This document shows positions 34,575 through 46,410 of a stretch of DNA of 64,000 nt, piece by piece (position 1 is the stretch's first letter; each line of letters opens with the position of its first letter). The notes beneath the pieces are model-generated. The model saw nothing but the letters and a program-made list of their open reading frames with translations, had not been told where the DNA came from and made no database searches. Source of the stretch: Nematopogon swammerdamellus (Eukaryota > Arthropoda > Insecta > Lepidoptera > Adelidae); contig OX336359.1 in NCBI GenBank assembly GCA_946902875.1, positions 2,418,001-2,482,000 on the forward strand, in the 5' to 3' direction. A program made the translations under genes and the position numbers.

Positions 34575-37500
34575 TCACGAACAGTCAATGCTGTCCACCA
34601 TTTTGTTTGTAATCTGGGCCGGCCTTAAGCCGTAAAGTTCGAACTCGTAGCCAAAATTCGTGACCCCGCTAGAAAGGAAGTTCAGGACGATGTGATCCCG
34701 CATCACACCGCCGGACACGGTGTAGCCCTGACTATCTGGTGAGTCCTGACAGAGCTTCACGCGGAAGGATGTGATGACGCAGTCTTTGTTGATTGTTGTA
34801 CCCTGGAAAAGGGGAAAGTTTTTACTAGAGTTTGGAAAAACGTTAAATTTTTACCCGTAAAAAACACGCTATGACAATGTCTGACAATATCAAGGATATT
34901 ATCACAGAACAGTGACCGACGACGGCCGTCTTCATACGTGTACCTGCGCTCTAAGAGAGAAGTCAACGGAAAAAGGGAATTTAACGTACTATGTAAAGTT
35001 ATCGGATGCAACTGAAAAAGATGGTTTTTGAAATATATGAGGAGAAAGAGAGAGAATTACTAAGAAATAGAAAGATAAAGAAGAAAGACAATACAGACAC
35101 TAGGGGAAAGAAGAGTGCGAAACTAAGAGTGAGAGAGACACTAAGTTTTAGATATAAAGAGGAAGAAGAGGTTGAAGGAGATGTGGTCAGCCTCGATAGC
35201 TCAGTGGTGCAGACAGTCAACTGTCGCTATTGAATGTTAAGCAACGCTGGGTGCGGTCAGTACTTGGATGGGTGACCGCTGACCGTTGGAGGCCGACCGA
35301 GGTTCGGATTCCTCGTAAAACTGTAGGTCCCTTCCCTCCTAATCTTACTTGGTGGTAGGGTTTAACCCGCCCGGGTTGGTACCACCACACTGAATGAAAC
35401 GTCGGTCGAAACGGCTATGTAAATAGTTAGTGTTTTCCGACCAGTTCAGTGTAGCCGGCACGATCAAAGGGGGAAGCATTGACATGGCACCTAGTTCACC
35501 CGGTGTTATGGGCTGACATCACGGACGTTATAGGTGATGTGGCCAACCGTGTCAGGTTCCATAAAAAAAAAAAGTTATCGGATGCAACTGAAAAGTAGGA
35601 CTTTAAAAATATATGAGAAGAAAGACAGATAATACGAGAGAGAGAGAATTACTAAGAAAGAGAAAGAAGACACAGACACTAGGGCAAAGAAGAGTGCGAA
35701 ACTAAGAGTGAGAGAGACACTGAGATTTAGATATAAAGAGAAAGAAGATGTCGAAGGAGATGTAGAACTAAATGGTAAAACATAACCCAGACATGAAGCT
35801 TTGATAACTGTATTTTTTTAGTTCTGAACTGAAAACTGTCGAGTTCTAGAAAATGCCCAAATGACCCCAGAGCAAAGATGAAAGAATTACCCTACCACCA
35901 TTTGGATGTAAAGTCCGTTCGAAGGCCCATCTTGAAAAAAATAACGTGAATGAATTCTCTCACCATGACTCAGTGCCATATAATTATGTATAGAGTGACA
36001 ATGAGTTACCTGTTTCGAAGGGTACGCTAGAGTTAAATTCGTGTCCTGTAGAGGGAATGTCCAATACCGACTTCCGTTCAGTAGCAGTATCTGTGGCACT
36101 GAAAAACAAAATGTATTTTAATGATCACGTCCAATGACTGTTGCAAACAAATTGCTGGACTTTTGAGAACAAATTGTTTCTCAAAATCTTCCTGTGTCGG
36201 GTGTGTTGGATGTCTTCCGGCGAGTGTGTTTCCCGAATCCTTTGATCTGGGGTCTTCAAACGTCGTTTCAATAGGCTAGACAGCTCGGCAACAGTTCGCA
36301 AATCTGTCGGCAAGCCATCTCACTCAGCGTGGTCTCGCGAAAAGACGTGAATTTGGCTCTGTTGGCTTTTGGTTCCGGTTGGTTTGGTCCCAGGGTAGTG
36401 TCCCGTGGTTCGTTTTTTTTTTATAAATATTGTTACCAGTATTTTAGTGACTATTCACATAATAGCATCGCTTACAGTTTATCGAAAGTACAGCAAGATT
36501 AAACAGTTTACTGAGAGCACAGAATAGAAAAGAGTACTCCGTACAGAAGCTGCTCTGTACAAACACTCACAAAGAAATAGCTACTCTGCGACGACGCGAT
36601 AAAGTACAAATTCACTCGCACAGAGCTGCATGCCTAACCACGATAACCGCCTACATTTAGCTTCTCTTTCTGTCGTGTAACTCTATCTCGAAAGCGCGTC
36701 GTTCAGCGCGTTAAGGGCTGTGTCTTTGTGCTGTCTTATTGTGAGGAATAAAATGAAGATGATACCTACCCGAGTACCTACCAACTTTTATCGTTCTATA
36801 GTATTATCAAAACCTCCTGTCAGGTTGGGCAATAAAGTTTTATGGCTTTGCGCCATTGCGCCGTGCGCAGATTCGCTTCCCTAAGCCATATAACTTTATT
36901 GCCCAACCGGACACGAGGTTTTGATAATACTATAGCTACCAACGATATGATATTTAGCTACGGCAAATTCATTCGAACAAAATTCATGCATGCGTTAGCG
37001 TCACAATTAGTTTCTCACATCGAAGCGTGCATTGCGTGCAACCTTCCAGTGATAGTTTTGTTTGATCAATAAATTTAATGATCAATGATCATCTACAGTG
37101 TACCTATTATCCTTATACGAATTAGGCCATACACACCACGCTGTTCGGCGTTATCTAACTAATGTTAGATAAATGTTAAATAATGTTAACAAATATAATA
37201 ATATCATTTTAAATCAATGACCTCCTACTATATGAATAAATAAATTACTAGAAATAAATCAAAATGCTACTAAACAAAACACTTACCTTTCTTCGTCTCT
37301 CGGCAATGAAAAAAAAGACAAGTTTTCATTTGTCTGTTGACTTTTGCACCCGTCCACTGCACAATATTTACGTGATTTCGACATTTTCTAAATTCGAAAG
37401 CGCCACGCGCCCGGTCTGGCTGGATAGCGGCAGCCCACTTTAATTGTAGATTAGCCGCTACGCCAAGCGGTAGGCATTTAACTCGCGACCTTGAGCGAGT

Positions 37501-38212
37501 GACGAAGGCCTGCTGAGAGTTCTACTTCTAACACAGAATACTTAATACTTAGTTTACTACAAATTCTTTAATTTATTTTCGACATACATACATACATACA
37601 TACCACACGCTGTATCCCGACAATCAGGGTAAGCAGAGTAATCAGTGCTGTGCTGCAAGTATTGTGATAAAGTAAATCTGTGTTGTGCTGTAGCACAACA
37701 CCGACCAACACGTCTAGCAAAGTATTTGGACAAGATAACTATCAAGCAGCAAGTAATGGCACGAAGACCCAGCTGCTGCATGACTCGGTGGAAGGACCGT
37801 GCCAAGGTCTACCCTGTCGTCCTTTAGCTCGGCATTTTGCCCTTATCCCTTAGCCTTTTACGACATGCACGGGGAGAGATGCAGTGGGGCTATTCTTTTT
37901 AAGTACCGGGCCCACACATTTATTTTCGACTTTGCTACTAAATACATTCGCCCTTTCTCGGTGCTCAGTTAACAATAAATTTGTTGTTTAATTACCTTTT
38001 CCAGAATTCATAGTACAGAAGTAGTGCTTGTCGTATTGAGTATTTAAAGGTATTTCATCGACGTGGGTGTTAAGCGATATTGCGAGACTTCCATTCACTG
38101 AAATTGTCTTATTTCTCCATTTAAAAGTGTGCGTCATATTGAATGAAGCGAAATGTGCGTCTAGAATTTTCATACACACGATAACCACTGCTAGTGCACT
38201 CAATAAACGCAT
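34575..38212 (-). CDS. MBF2-family secreted protein (gene C), three exons
   Basis: Exons are 38212-37996 (ends phase 1), 36098-36010 (ends phase 0) and 34802-34575. All junctions are GT..AG (GTAATT/TTTCAG and GTAACT/TTCCAG). The product is about 177 aa. Residues 1-20 form a signal peptide (MRLLSALAVVIVCMKILDA). A variable N-terminal domain is rich in sequons (NMT, NKT, NGS, then NGS and NLT in exon 2). The linker WTFPLQDTNLTLAYPSK leads into the MBF2 core (VITSFRVKLC, VSGGVMRDHIVLNFL, YEFELYGL), ending DSIDCS. It has cysteines in YFC, KDC, KLC and the C-terminal DCS that could pair. It is the closest relative of gene A and larger than the one- and two-exon copies. Intron 2 carries a SINE, intron 1 a palindrome and a truncated repeat. 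Confidence 0.85.
34998..35765 (+). repeat. ~190-bp tandem duplication split by a type B SINE, gene C intron 2
   Basis: 34998-35185 and 35575-35765 are the same sequence (GTTATCGGATGCAACTGAAA ... GAAGGAGATGT); the SINE (35186-35573, full length, tRNA/5S head and poly(A)) sits exactly at the junction. Confidence 0.85.
36130..36360 (-). repeat. LINE fragment, gene C intron 1
   Basis: Matches 28510-28760 in reverse (CTTCCGGCGAGTGTGTTTCC). Confidence 0.5.
36796..36935. mobile_element. Palindromic MITE-like element, gene C intron 1
   Basis: Inverted ends CTATAGTATTATCAAAACCT with arms of ~50 bp including GGTTGGGCAATAAAGTT and its inverse; central loop ~40 bp. Confidence 0.7.
37588..37916 (+). mobile_element. 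Repeat P copy, gene C intron 1
   Basis: (CATA)4, CACACGCTGTATCCCGACAA ... TTAAGTACCGGGCCCACACA; lies ~80 bp from the donor of exon 1. Confidence 0.75.
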
Positions 38213-38236
38213 TATATCGTTTTGTAAATGTTCAAT

Positions 38237-38251
38237 CTTTTATATTATATA
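38237..38251 (-). promoter_or_regulatory. Candidate TATA region of gene C
   Basis: On the minus strand two TATA-like words (TATATAAT and TATAAAAG) overlap 25-40 bp before the ATG. The distal one would give a leader of only a few bases. Confidence 0.35.
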
Positions 38252-38262
38252 GTCTTAGTTGA

Positions 38263-40495
38263 GATATTAATATGGAAAACGTGTTTTAGTTTTCATTTTA
38301 CTATTTTGTGAAATGTGTTTTTTTTTAATACCATTTTTAAGTTTGGTTAAATCATAGTCGACAACACAACAAAACACTATGTAAGGAAGTTTTAGTGTTA
38401 TAAATAAAGTATTATTTCAATTTTAATATTCACAATAATGTTTTCCAGAATTATTTAACACTTCAAACCATACGTCTATGTTCACGTGCACATAAGCAAT
38501 TACTGATTAGGTATTAGTTGAATGTGATTCTTTAACAGATTTATTTGATATGCCATTGAATTTATCTGTGATTACAGGACGAAAACAGATCATTGATTAC
38601 ACATTACCAAAAAATAAAAAACAAATCCTTGAAAGACGTTTCGTAGTGACTTTCATCCGTTCATTACTTACACTGTTGGTAAGAAATGAATTAAGTAGTC
38701 AATTAAAATAAAATATTTATTATTCTAAAATTTTTTGTCAATTACAAATTGAGATTTTTAGATATTCCAAGAAGCCTAAGAAATTTTATATAAGGTAGAA
38801 AGTACACGAAAATAAAAATAAACTCTCCAATTCATTTTTAATCGAAAAGTATTTTTTTACACTTTGCTCTTATCCTGAATTTGGTTGATAAATTTTCAAA
38901 TGATTATAATTACGTTACAGATGATAATTACGCCTGATAAGCGAAATTGTGTATCGATCTATCTACTTCTATATTCGCGATTTACTTTGTAATGAAAAAC
39001 TCATTTACTAAACAGTTTTAATGTTTTCATAGGCGTTAAAATAGTTCTTTTCGCTAAGGAAACAACATTTCATCAGAAAATAGATATTTCTCTTTCAAGA
39101 GATACATTATCATATGCATACCACACACACGATCATCGGGGTAACTAGAGTAATCGGTGTTGTACTGCAAGAACTCTGGTAAATTATACCACCTTATAGA
39201 CACCTAAGACCACATTTAGCAAAGTACAAAGGAGAAGATCAAGCAGCAAGTAAGACGCGAAGACTCACCTACTGCATGATTCGGCGAAAAGACTGTCAAG
39301 AAGAGAATTGGCTAGCCTGTCGCTCTTTGACATGGCATCTTATCCTTTACTCGCCTTTTATTTTAATCTATCTCCGTGAATGTATCACGGAGATAGATTC
39401 AGTGGGGCTATGTTGTTTAGTACCAGACACACAAGGCACACAATCCTATTGAAGAAACTAAAATGTGGAACTTTTTCAGTGTTCCTATTGGGACAATAGA
39501 TAATGATCTAATGTAGGTGACATTTAAATTAAGAAAACGCCGTCCTGGGCACCATGCCCCCTTCGTGCTCAGGGCTTGAGGATTTATTATATTCTTAGTT
39601 TGTTTGTTTTGTTTTATTTAGGTATGTATTTTTTTATATTGTATTAGTCAGTTTATTCTTATATGTAGTTTAGTTTAGTATTAATTTAATATATAGTTTT
39701 AATGTTATTATGTTTGTTTGCTTATAGCATATAAATTTTAGTATACGTATGTTATTTAATGAAATTTTATGACGTGTATGGTATTCATGAAACGTGTAAT
39801 AAGTGTTATATTATATATAAAAATTTTATATTCATAAGTGCCCTAGGCAATCTCCATTTGGTGTACCTACTCATTATTTTTTACGTGTAATATCATAATT
39901 CACAACTAAATTGATTATAATGACATTGTCTGAACATTCCTCAATAATATAGGTAACTTATACAGTTCAATTTCTATTGATCCAAATATTAAAACATTAC
40001 ACTTAAACAAGTCAACAATTTTGTATCCGTAATAAGTATGTAATTTGAGGAAAATGCAGGCAATAAATTAAGTGATCAATAAAACGAACGCATAAATAAC
40101 GATTTCAAACTGTAGCAAATTTAATTCCAAGAAGCTGCCACCGTTCCTACTCGTGCCATAATCGCTATTCCGAACCAGTCACCGCTCACAAACGTGAATG
40201 AAACCAAGCCACGTGCGCAATCAAAATGCTAATCGAAGACCGGTTTCGCCTTTTATGGACTCATTCTGCATATCTTTGCTCTGTTGACAATGCCACGACT
40301 TTTGACCTTAGTATCAGGGCCTCAATGAACTCAGTCGCTCTTTGTATCTCGTTCGGTTTGGTTGTTTTTTATTTTCTATGTAAAATCAACGTTCACAAAA
40401 GAACGGACAGTAGAATAGACAGTTTAATAACAGATGATAATAGTGTAATAGACAGTAACAGCGTTAGAACAACAAAAACAGTGAAAAACAACAAA
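38263..40495. other. AT-rich spacer between genes C and D with a diverged repeat P
   Basis: 39116-39432 is an old copy of repeat P. The rest is AT-rich single-copy-looking sequence holding the presumed promoters of genes C and D; no further coding exon with splice sites was found. Confidence 0.45.
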
Positions 40496-40843
40496 ATGGC
40501 CGCGAAACTTGCCGTTATCGTCTTACTAGCCATGGCAGCTTATGTCGTGGAATCAAAGACAGTGATAGTTGGAGAAATGTTCGGACCAAACAGTGGCAAT
40601 AGGCAGATATTTCAAAAGCATGTGGACGTCGATGGAATACCGTTTATTAAAAGGGTACAAGAGGTGTACTATGAATATCCGAACCCGGGTCTGCTCATCA
40701 AGGGAATCGCCATCAGAGACCTCAAAGACGGCGACGCAGAGCCATCTATAACAAGAGGCGGCATCGGTTTTGGATTCGTCGAAATAAAGCTGAAAAGTGC
40801 ACGTGGATCTGGGTTGAAATACTCAATCGAAGTGTACGCTTGA
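40496..40843 (+). CDS. MBF2-family secreted protein (gene D), single exon
   Basis: 115 aa. A signal peptide (MAAKLAVIVLLAMAAYVVES) is followed by VIVGEMFGPNSGNRQ, the family motif IPFIKR, then the core IKGIAIRDLKDG, TRGGIGFGFVEIKLKSARG and LKYSIEVYA at the end. It is closest to gene B (shared IPFIKR and LKSARG) but lacks the intron. The ATG at 40496 is preferred because it opens a clean signal peptide. The frame stays open upstream to 40226, which could add ~90 residues including a hydrophobic stretch; I treat that as leader sequence. Cysteine-free. Confidence 0.88.
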   Translation: MAAKLAVIVLLAMAAYVVESKTVIVGEMFGPNSGNRQIFQKHVDVDGIPFIKRVQEVYYEYPNPGLLIKGIAIRDLKDGDAEPSITRGGIGFGFVEIKLKSARGSGLKYSIEVYA

Positions 40844-40927
40844 ACTCTGCCACCAATAGGTTCTTTAAATAATACAAACCTATAATCAAGTTAGAATATA
40901 CTGATAAATGTGATTTTGTACTGTGCA

Positions 40928-40933
40928 AATAAA
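40928..40933 (+). promoter_or_regulatory. Poly(A) signal of gene D
   Basis: AATAAA 85 bp after the gene D stop codon. Confidence 0.6.
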
Positions 40934-42470
40934 TTCGTATTTATGAGAGTGTCTGTTTAATTGCTTAGGGTTCCGCAACCGGCAATACTGTCAGGGATAA
41001 CTGTATAATCTATCAGTTGTCTGTATATATATATATTTTTTTTTATGTAACCTGACACGGTTGGCTACATCACCTACAACATCCGTGATGTCAGCCCATA
41101 ACACAGGGTGAACTAGGGTATATTGCTTGATGTTGATATAATGTTATTTATAGATTTCGTGGACGCAGATATATATTTTTTTCTTTATAAGCAATAGAAG
41201 GAAGACGCATTGAAATAAAAGTAATTAAAATATTTTTATTTTTAATGCAATCCGGTATGGGAGGCTGTCTCAAAAAGGCCAAAGCCCATGCTCCGGCCAT
41301 ATCGGTGCCATATTCCCTTAGGATTGCTGGCTATACTGCATTAGAGGAGAACACATCCGAGGCCGCTATTCGGCCATCTTTCAGTTATGTTATGTATGAC
41401 AGCTAAGGACGGTGACTTTGTTGCCCTAATTTTTTTATCTTGCTGATAAATAAAAAACCGGCCAAGTGCGAGTCGGACTCGCGCACCGAGGTTTCCGCAC
41501 CACAAAAAAAGACATTGAAAAAAAAACACGTTTCTTGTATGGGAACCCCCCTTAATTTTTTATTTTTTCTATTTTATTATTTGTTGTTATATCCGCCATA
41601 ATAAAACATATTCTGTTCAAATTATATGAAAATCATAATCAAATCATATTCTGTGAAAATTTCAATGGGCTACCTATTACGGTTCAAGAGATACAGCCCT
41701 CGGACAAGAAGGTGGATATTTTTAGAAATACTATTACACTTACCTTTTAGGGTTCCGTATCGTTAAGTTTCTTACCGGTTCATCTTCGAGGGTGTAATTT
41801 AATCGGATAGAACAAATTGTGACAAGTTCGAGTGCAGTCTAACTGCCATATGGAATGATCAATAAACAACATAATATTAATAATTTTACATTAAATTTAT
41901 CAAATCAGTTTGTTATGCTTGTTATGAAACGTATGATTCTAGATAAGAACCAAAAAAATCCATTATTACCGACCAGTTTAGTATAGCCTAATTATTATTC
42001 CGACAAGTACAAGATGCTATGGACTGACATCAAGCCAACCATATTAATGGCGATGCAACCACTAACCACCCATGCATACACAAAAACTATTAAAAAAAAC
42101 AACGACAAATTAATTATGTATGTACGAGTATCACACATCGATGACGAAGAGCTGTGTAGACAAAAGCACTTATCGATCTATGTTATCTTCTTTATCATAC
42201 TCAGGTGTTACTCATAGGTCCCGACTCCCGAGTGCTATCGGAGCACACAATCAGTATCACGCGCTTCGTACTAAAAACAGCAGTTTTTGTGCAAACATTT
42301 CAATATGGCTGTGAAAATATTAACGAGGAAATTTTCCAACATAGAGAAAACAAATATTTGACCGGTTCAAGTGACTCTGAAATACAGCAACAAATTGAAG
42401 TGGATAATGATTTATGCTTAACAAAGATAGTCGTTCATTACGCCTGTTCCGAATACAAGAGAAGTAATAA
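40934..42470. other. Spacer between genes D and E with SINE and D fragments
   Basis: 41037-41118 is a SINE 3' end (minus). 41235-41350 is a type C SINE end. 41453-41710 is repeat D (CCGGCCAAGTGCGAGTCGGA). 41711-42470 is unassigned, with short open frames that show no family features. Confidence 0.5.
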
Positions 42471-42474
42471 AAAA

Positions 42475-42482
42475 TATAAATA
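42475..42482 (+). promoter_or_regulatory. Candidate TATA box of gene E
   Basis: TATAAATA about 230 bp before the ATG; it would imply a leader of roughly 200 nt. Confidence 0.35.
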
Positions 42483-42706
42483 GCTGAATTTGTGTAAATA
42501 ACTTTAAAACGTAATCAAAACTGAACCTTGGTCAGCGTAAGCTGTCTATATCTAAAACAAATTAAATTAACCTATTCTAATAGAAACTATATTAAATACA
42601 TAGTCAAAAATTGCAGTGAACAAATCTACTACAACTAGAAAATATCTACTACAACCTAATACAGAATAAAAGTAAACAAAAAAAAGTGAACGCACCAAAC
42701 TTAAAA

Positions 42707-43090
42707 ATGTACAAAAAGATTATTATCTTAATAATTTTCAACACACTGGCAACAATTCATAGTGAGAACCTGTTCGAAGGTTACAGGACCTACTATGACG
42801 ATCTACTGTATCAAACTGTTGAAGAAAGATCACCAGTCTGGTTCAGCGTGCGATCATCAGATCTGGCTTACCCCTACAACGATGACTACAAGTATACCAT
42901 CACGGCCATAAACGTGACAGACATCGGCGGTGAAGATGATGGTGGATTTGCAGAGGTAGACTATGGCGGAGTGGGACTGTCGTATGCAAATGTGCATTTG
43001 AGGAGCTATAGAGGGAAGGGTTTCAAGTTCATTGTGGAGATATATGGAGTGGAAAATGAGGTTGAAGACGCTGTACATGTAGAAGTATAA
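42707..43090 (+). CDS. MBF2-family secreted protein (gene E), single exon
   Basis: 127 aa. Signal peptide MYKKIIILIIFNTLATIHS, then ENLFEGYRTYYDD, the motif WFSVRSSDLAYPYND (compare FIVRSSNVIYPTPG in gene H), and the core ITAINVTDIGGEDDGG, DYGGVGLSYANVHLRSYRG and FKFIVEIYG. An acidic tail (ENEVEDAVHVEV) follows. One sequon (NVT) lies in the core. The in-frame codons before 42707 include no ATG, and a signal peptide starts right at this one. Intronless in the coding region. Lepidopteran MBF2-like proteins of this size are typically secreted; the precise role is unknown. Confidence 0.88.
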   Translation: MYKKIIILIIFNTLATIHSENLFEGYRTYYDDLLYQTVEERSPVWFSVRSSDLAYPYNDDYKYTITAINVTDIGGEDDGGFAEVDYGGVGLSYANVHLRSYRGKGFKFIVEIYGVENEVEDAVHVEV

Positions 43091-43175
43091 GATAAGGCTG
43101 TAGAGATTATTCAATTTATAGGAGAAAAAGTTTGAGAGGTAGAGAGGAGAAAACTGTAATTTATATATTTTTTTA

Positions 43176-43185
43176 AATAAATAAA
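43176..43185 (+). promoter_or_regulatory. Poly(A) signal of gene E (two overlapping)
   Basis: Overlapping AATAAATAAA 85 bp after the stop codon of gene E. Confidence 0.6.
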
Positions 43186-44368
43186 AAAAAACTACATTTA
43201 GCAATTTGGTATAAACGTTTAAATTTAAATTCTAGTCATATTTCGTTGGACAAAGCAATGATTGTGGTAGAATTTGAAAGAGAAATGATGTTAGTTTCAT
43301 CAACTACAAAATGTTACTAGAGTGTTAATGTGAAAATCAATATTGCACTTTCGAAAAGGACTGTATTGTACAAAATGTACAAACGATAAGAATGTAATGG
43401 AAAATATACAGAAAATTTAAAATGAACGAATGAGATGTAGGTAATATTATTCAATTGAAACGTCTTCTAGAAATTGCTGGAATGTTGTTGAAAGTCTTCT
43501 ATATTACAATATCAAGGCTAAATTAATACATCTTGTCAATTGATCATAATTATAATACATTTTGAATAGAACAACATCGTGTTTTATTTCTATTTCCGAG
43601 AAGTGAGTCTGATCGAGTACTATCTAATGAATTGAAGGCTTTTTGTGGTTTCATCTTAGTTTTTGCGCTAAGTGCTTCGTGTTTTTTAGGTTCAGGTTCA
43701 ACAGAACCTAATAAGTGTTTTTGCAGTTTTATTTATTGAAATATTCCAAGTGTCATTTATTAATTGAGTAAAACCACGGTGTGGGGTCGGTACTTAAAAA
43801 TAATAGTCCCACTGCATCTCTCCCCGTGCATGTCGTAAAAAGCGACTAAGGGATAACGATAAGATGACGTGCTAAAGGGCGACAGGCAAGCCACCTCTCA
43901 CTCTGGAACGGTCCTTCCACCGAGACATGCAGCGGGTGGGTCTTCGTACCTTACTTGCTGCTTGATAGTTAACTTGTCCGAATACTTTGTTAAACGTGGT
44001 GGTCGGTGTTGTGCTGTAATTTACAAGAGTACCTGCATCACAACTCCGATTACTCTGCTTACCCTGACTCACGGGATACAGCGTGTGGTATGTATGTATG
44101 TAAAACCACTATATTACAACTCTTTATAAACATGTATTGGATATAATTGAAGTACACAAATGGAAATCCAATGAAAAATGTATTCAGTGCAAAAAAATTA
44201 AAAATTAAAATCTTGTTTATGATTAATGATAACAAAATATATTTACATTCAGTTCCATAATTTATCTTTAAGTTTAACACACAAGACAGACATATTTCCA
44301 ACATCAAAACGTATACTTATACACCACCCATTCCTTAGGGATATCCCACAAAATAACACAGGTTCCAC
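43186..44368. other. Spacer between genes E and F, with repeat P (minus) at 43775-44097
   Basis: 43186-43770 is AT-rich and unassigned. 43775-44097 is repeat P from CGGTGTGGGGTCGGTACTTA to GATACAGCGTGTGGTATGTA + (TATG)n. 44100-44368 is the 3' flank of gene F. Confidence 0.6.
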
Positions 44369-44737
44369 TCAATTCCTTCTATAAAAATAATAGCTATTAT
44401 CAATAGCATGAACTTCCACCAAAAACCTATAACCTCTCAGAATACTAGGACTGTTCAATTCCAGCGTCACGTAGTTGTCTCCAATGCCACCTTTCTTGAT
44501 ATACACTTCACCATCGCGATCTTCCCTGAGGTCAATCACGTCTATGGAACTGATCACTTCTCTTCCATTTGTACTGATGTAGAGATCTTTGCTCCTCTGC
44601 CACAAAGCTGGGCTCTCCTTCACAATTTGCTGGAAGACAAGTCTTGCAGTTGGATCTGGGTATCCAAGATGAAGGTCGTGACTTGTAATGCCTACTATTA
44701 ACATGCAGATGATGATGGTTTTTAGTGTAGCAATCAT
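44369..44737 (-). CDS. MBF2-family secreted protein (gene F), single exon
   Basis: 122 aa. Signal peptide MIATLKTIIICMLIVGITS, then HDLHLGYPDPTARLVFQQIV, an SPALWQRSKDLYIST segment, and the core ISSIDVIDLREDRDG, KKGGIGDNYVTLELNSPS and YRFLVEVHAIDNSYYFY. Closest to gene G: both have LRxGxxDxTxRL-like starts, the I-D-V-x-D-L-R-E core and the same PS/PA-x-x-RG loop. The reading frame extends 29 codons upstream, but the ATG at 44737 starts a proper signal peptide. It is convergent with gene E, with a truncated repeat (43775-44097) between their 3' ends. Confidence 0.88.
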   Translation of the reverse strand: MIATLKTIIICMLIVGITSHDLHLGYPDPTARLVFQQIVKESPALWQRSKDLYISTNGREVISSIDVIDLREDRDGEVYIKKGGIGDNYVTLELNSPSILRGYRFLVEVHAIDNSYYFYRRN

Positions 44738-45787
44738 GGCGATGGTCAAACCACTGTGAATCGATCTGATGGAATCCTTAGATTGAGGACCAAACACTTG
44801 TGGAATGTTAACTTTGAGGATCAAACACTCTTTGACGACACTCTTGTTATTGTTCTGTTGTATTTATGTTGTTACTTTGGCGAGGTTTTTTGGTTTGTTT
44901 TGTTAATGTTCTGCTGTATTATTGTTGTTACTTTGGCGACACTCTTGTTCAGATCATGCAAACGCTTTTGTGAAATCTTTGCTGTCAGGATCGAACACTT
45001 GTGCAATCTGAACTGTCAGGATCGGACACACTTTTGGAATCTAACACAACAGTGATTCAGTCAAGAGACAGATGGACAATGCTCAAATCTATGCTAGTCT
45101 TTGTATAAAAGCCGAAATTCGTTTATTTGCTTTAACAACATGGGAAAATGGTGTTTGCTTTGACATCTGCGTTCGCGGAAGTATTAACGCGATCTGTTTA
45201 TGGGATCGTAGATTCGGGGAATGTGTACAAATTATTATCACGTTTTGATAGAGTATCGAGAATACGCATCTCCTTAGGTTTGAAATTGACGTGTCCTAGA
45301 CAATAATGAGTTATGAGTAAAAAATTATGACGAACCATACTGAATATGCTTATTATGTCTCCATGAAATATTGTTAATTTTGTGTGTTCTTTATGGCGAA
45401 ATAAATATCTGAATCTGAATCTGAATCTAAAATAGTCAGTCAGCCAGTCAGCGTGTGTGTACGCGTCTGCTGCTGGACATATACCTCTCCAAACTTCCTG
45501 CAATCTCCCCGGCACTCTGAGGTACGGAACGTGTACACGGTTACTCCAACGGTCGTCGTCTCTTCGGCGGACGTGTCCGACCCACTGCCATTTGAGCTTA
45601 GCCACCCGATGTTCAATATCGACTACTTTGGTGCGTCGGCGGATTGCCTCGTTACGCACCATATCACGTACACAGTAAAGTTAATTTTAATATTGAAAAA
45701 AATATTCCATTATACTGTTTTTCAGTTTTCAGTGTAGCCGGCTCGTAGTAGACGGTTTTGTACAGTTTTTAATCCAACCCCGAAAAA

Positions 45788-45826
<39 letters not shown>

Positions 45827-46162
45827 GTGTGTGCGTGCGTGCGTGCGTGCGTGCGTGAGTGCGTATGTGCGGTTTTTTAGAAACATGTCTTCGTATACAA
45901 TAATATCAGATTCCTCAAACACAGTTCTATACGACGCAGTTCACTTTAGCCCGCGACTGTACACCGCCTTGCGATTTGATGAATGGAAACATTATGCAAT
46001 CTGTCACGAGTCGTAATAGCAAGAATATGGAAATTTTCCAGCAAGTAGAGGTGACCACTCTGCTAGCCTAGTAGAAATAAATATTCAGAGGCAGCGTCTA
46101 GTCATACATTGCATACATTGTTTCGATTACGTAGTCCGGTAGGGTAGCTTATTTTTTTAAGT
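44738..46162. other. Gene F upstream region, RTE fragment and CT/GTGC tract
   Basis: 44738-45430 holds a duplicated phrase (TTGTTACTTTGGCGA twice near 44870 and 44930) and unassigned sequence. 45430-45665 is an RTE LINE end (minus). 45789-45855 is (CT)n followed by (GTGC)n. Confidence 0.5.
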
Positions 46163-46410
46163 AATTCGGTATGGGTGGCTGAGTCGGAGGGGCCAAAGCG
46201 CATGCTCCGACCAGCCAATATCACCTCCGAGAAGGTAGGCGCCATAGCGGAGACTTTCCTGGATTGCTGGCTATACTGGACTAGAGGAGAGCACAACCGA
46301 GGCTGCTATGAGGCGATCTTACTACCAGTACGGTGGCACCAACCCAGTCGGCTACAATTTGAGATTGAGCCTACCACCTAGTAAGGGGCAAGGGAAGGGA
46401 CCTACAGTTC
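46163..46410 (-). mobile_element. Type C SINE 3' domain
   Basis: CGGTATGGGTGGCTGAGTCG, CTATACTGGACTAGAGGAGA and AGTAAGGGGCAAGGG; lacks the tRNA head. It supplies the uninterrupted reference for the foldback insertion site. Confidence 0.8.

Noticed and set aside
42205..42483. 92-codon frame upstream of gene E
   Set aside because: No ATG start, no signal peptide or family motif; overlaps the candidate gene E promoter.
45103..45110. TATAAAAG as promoter of a gene on the plus strand
   Set aside because: No plus-strand gene follows and it is in the wrong orientation for gene F.
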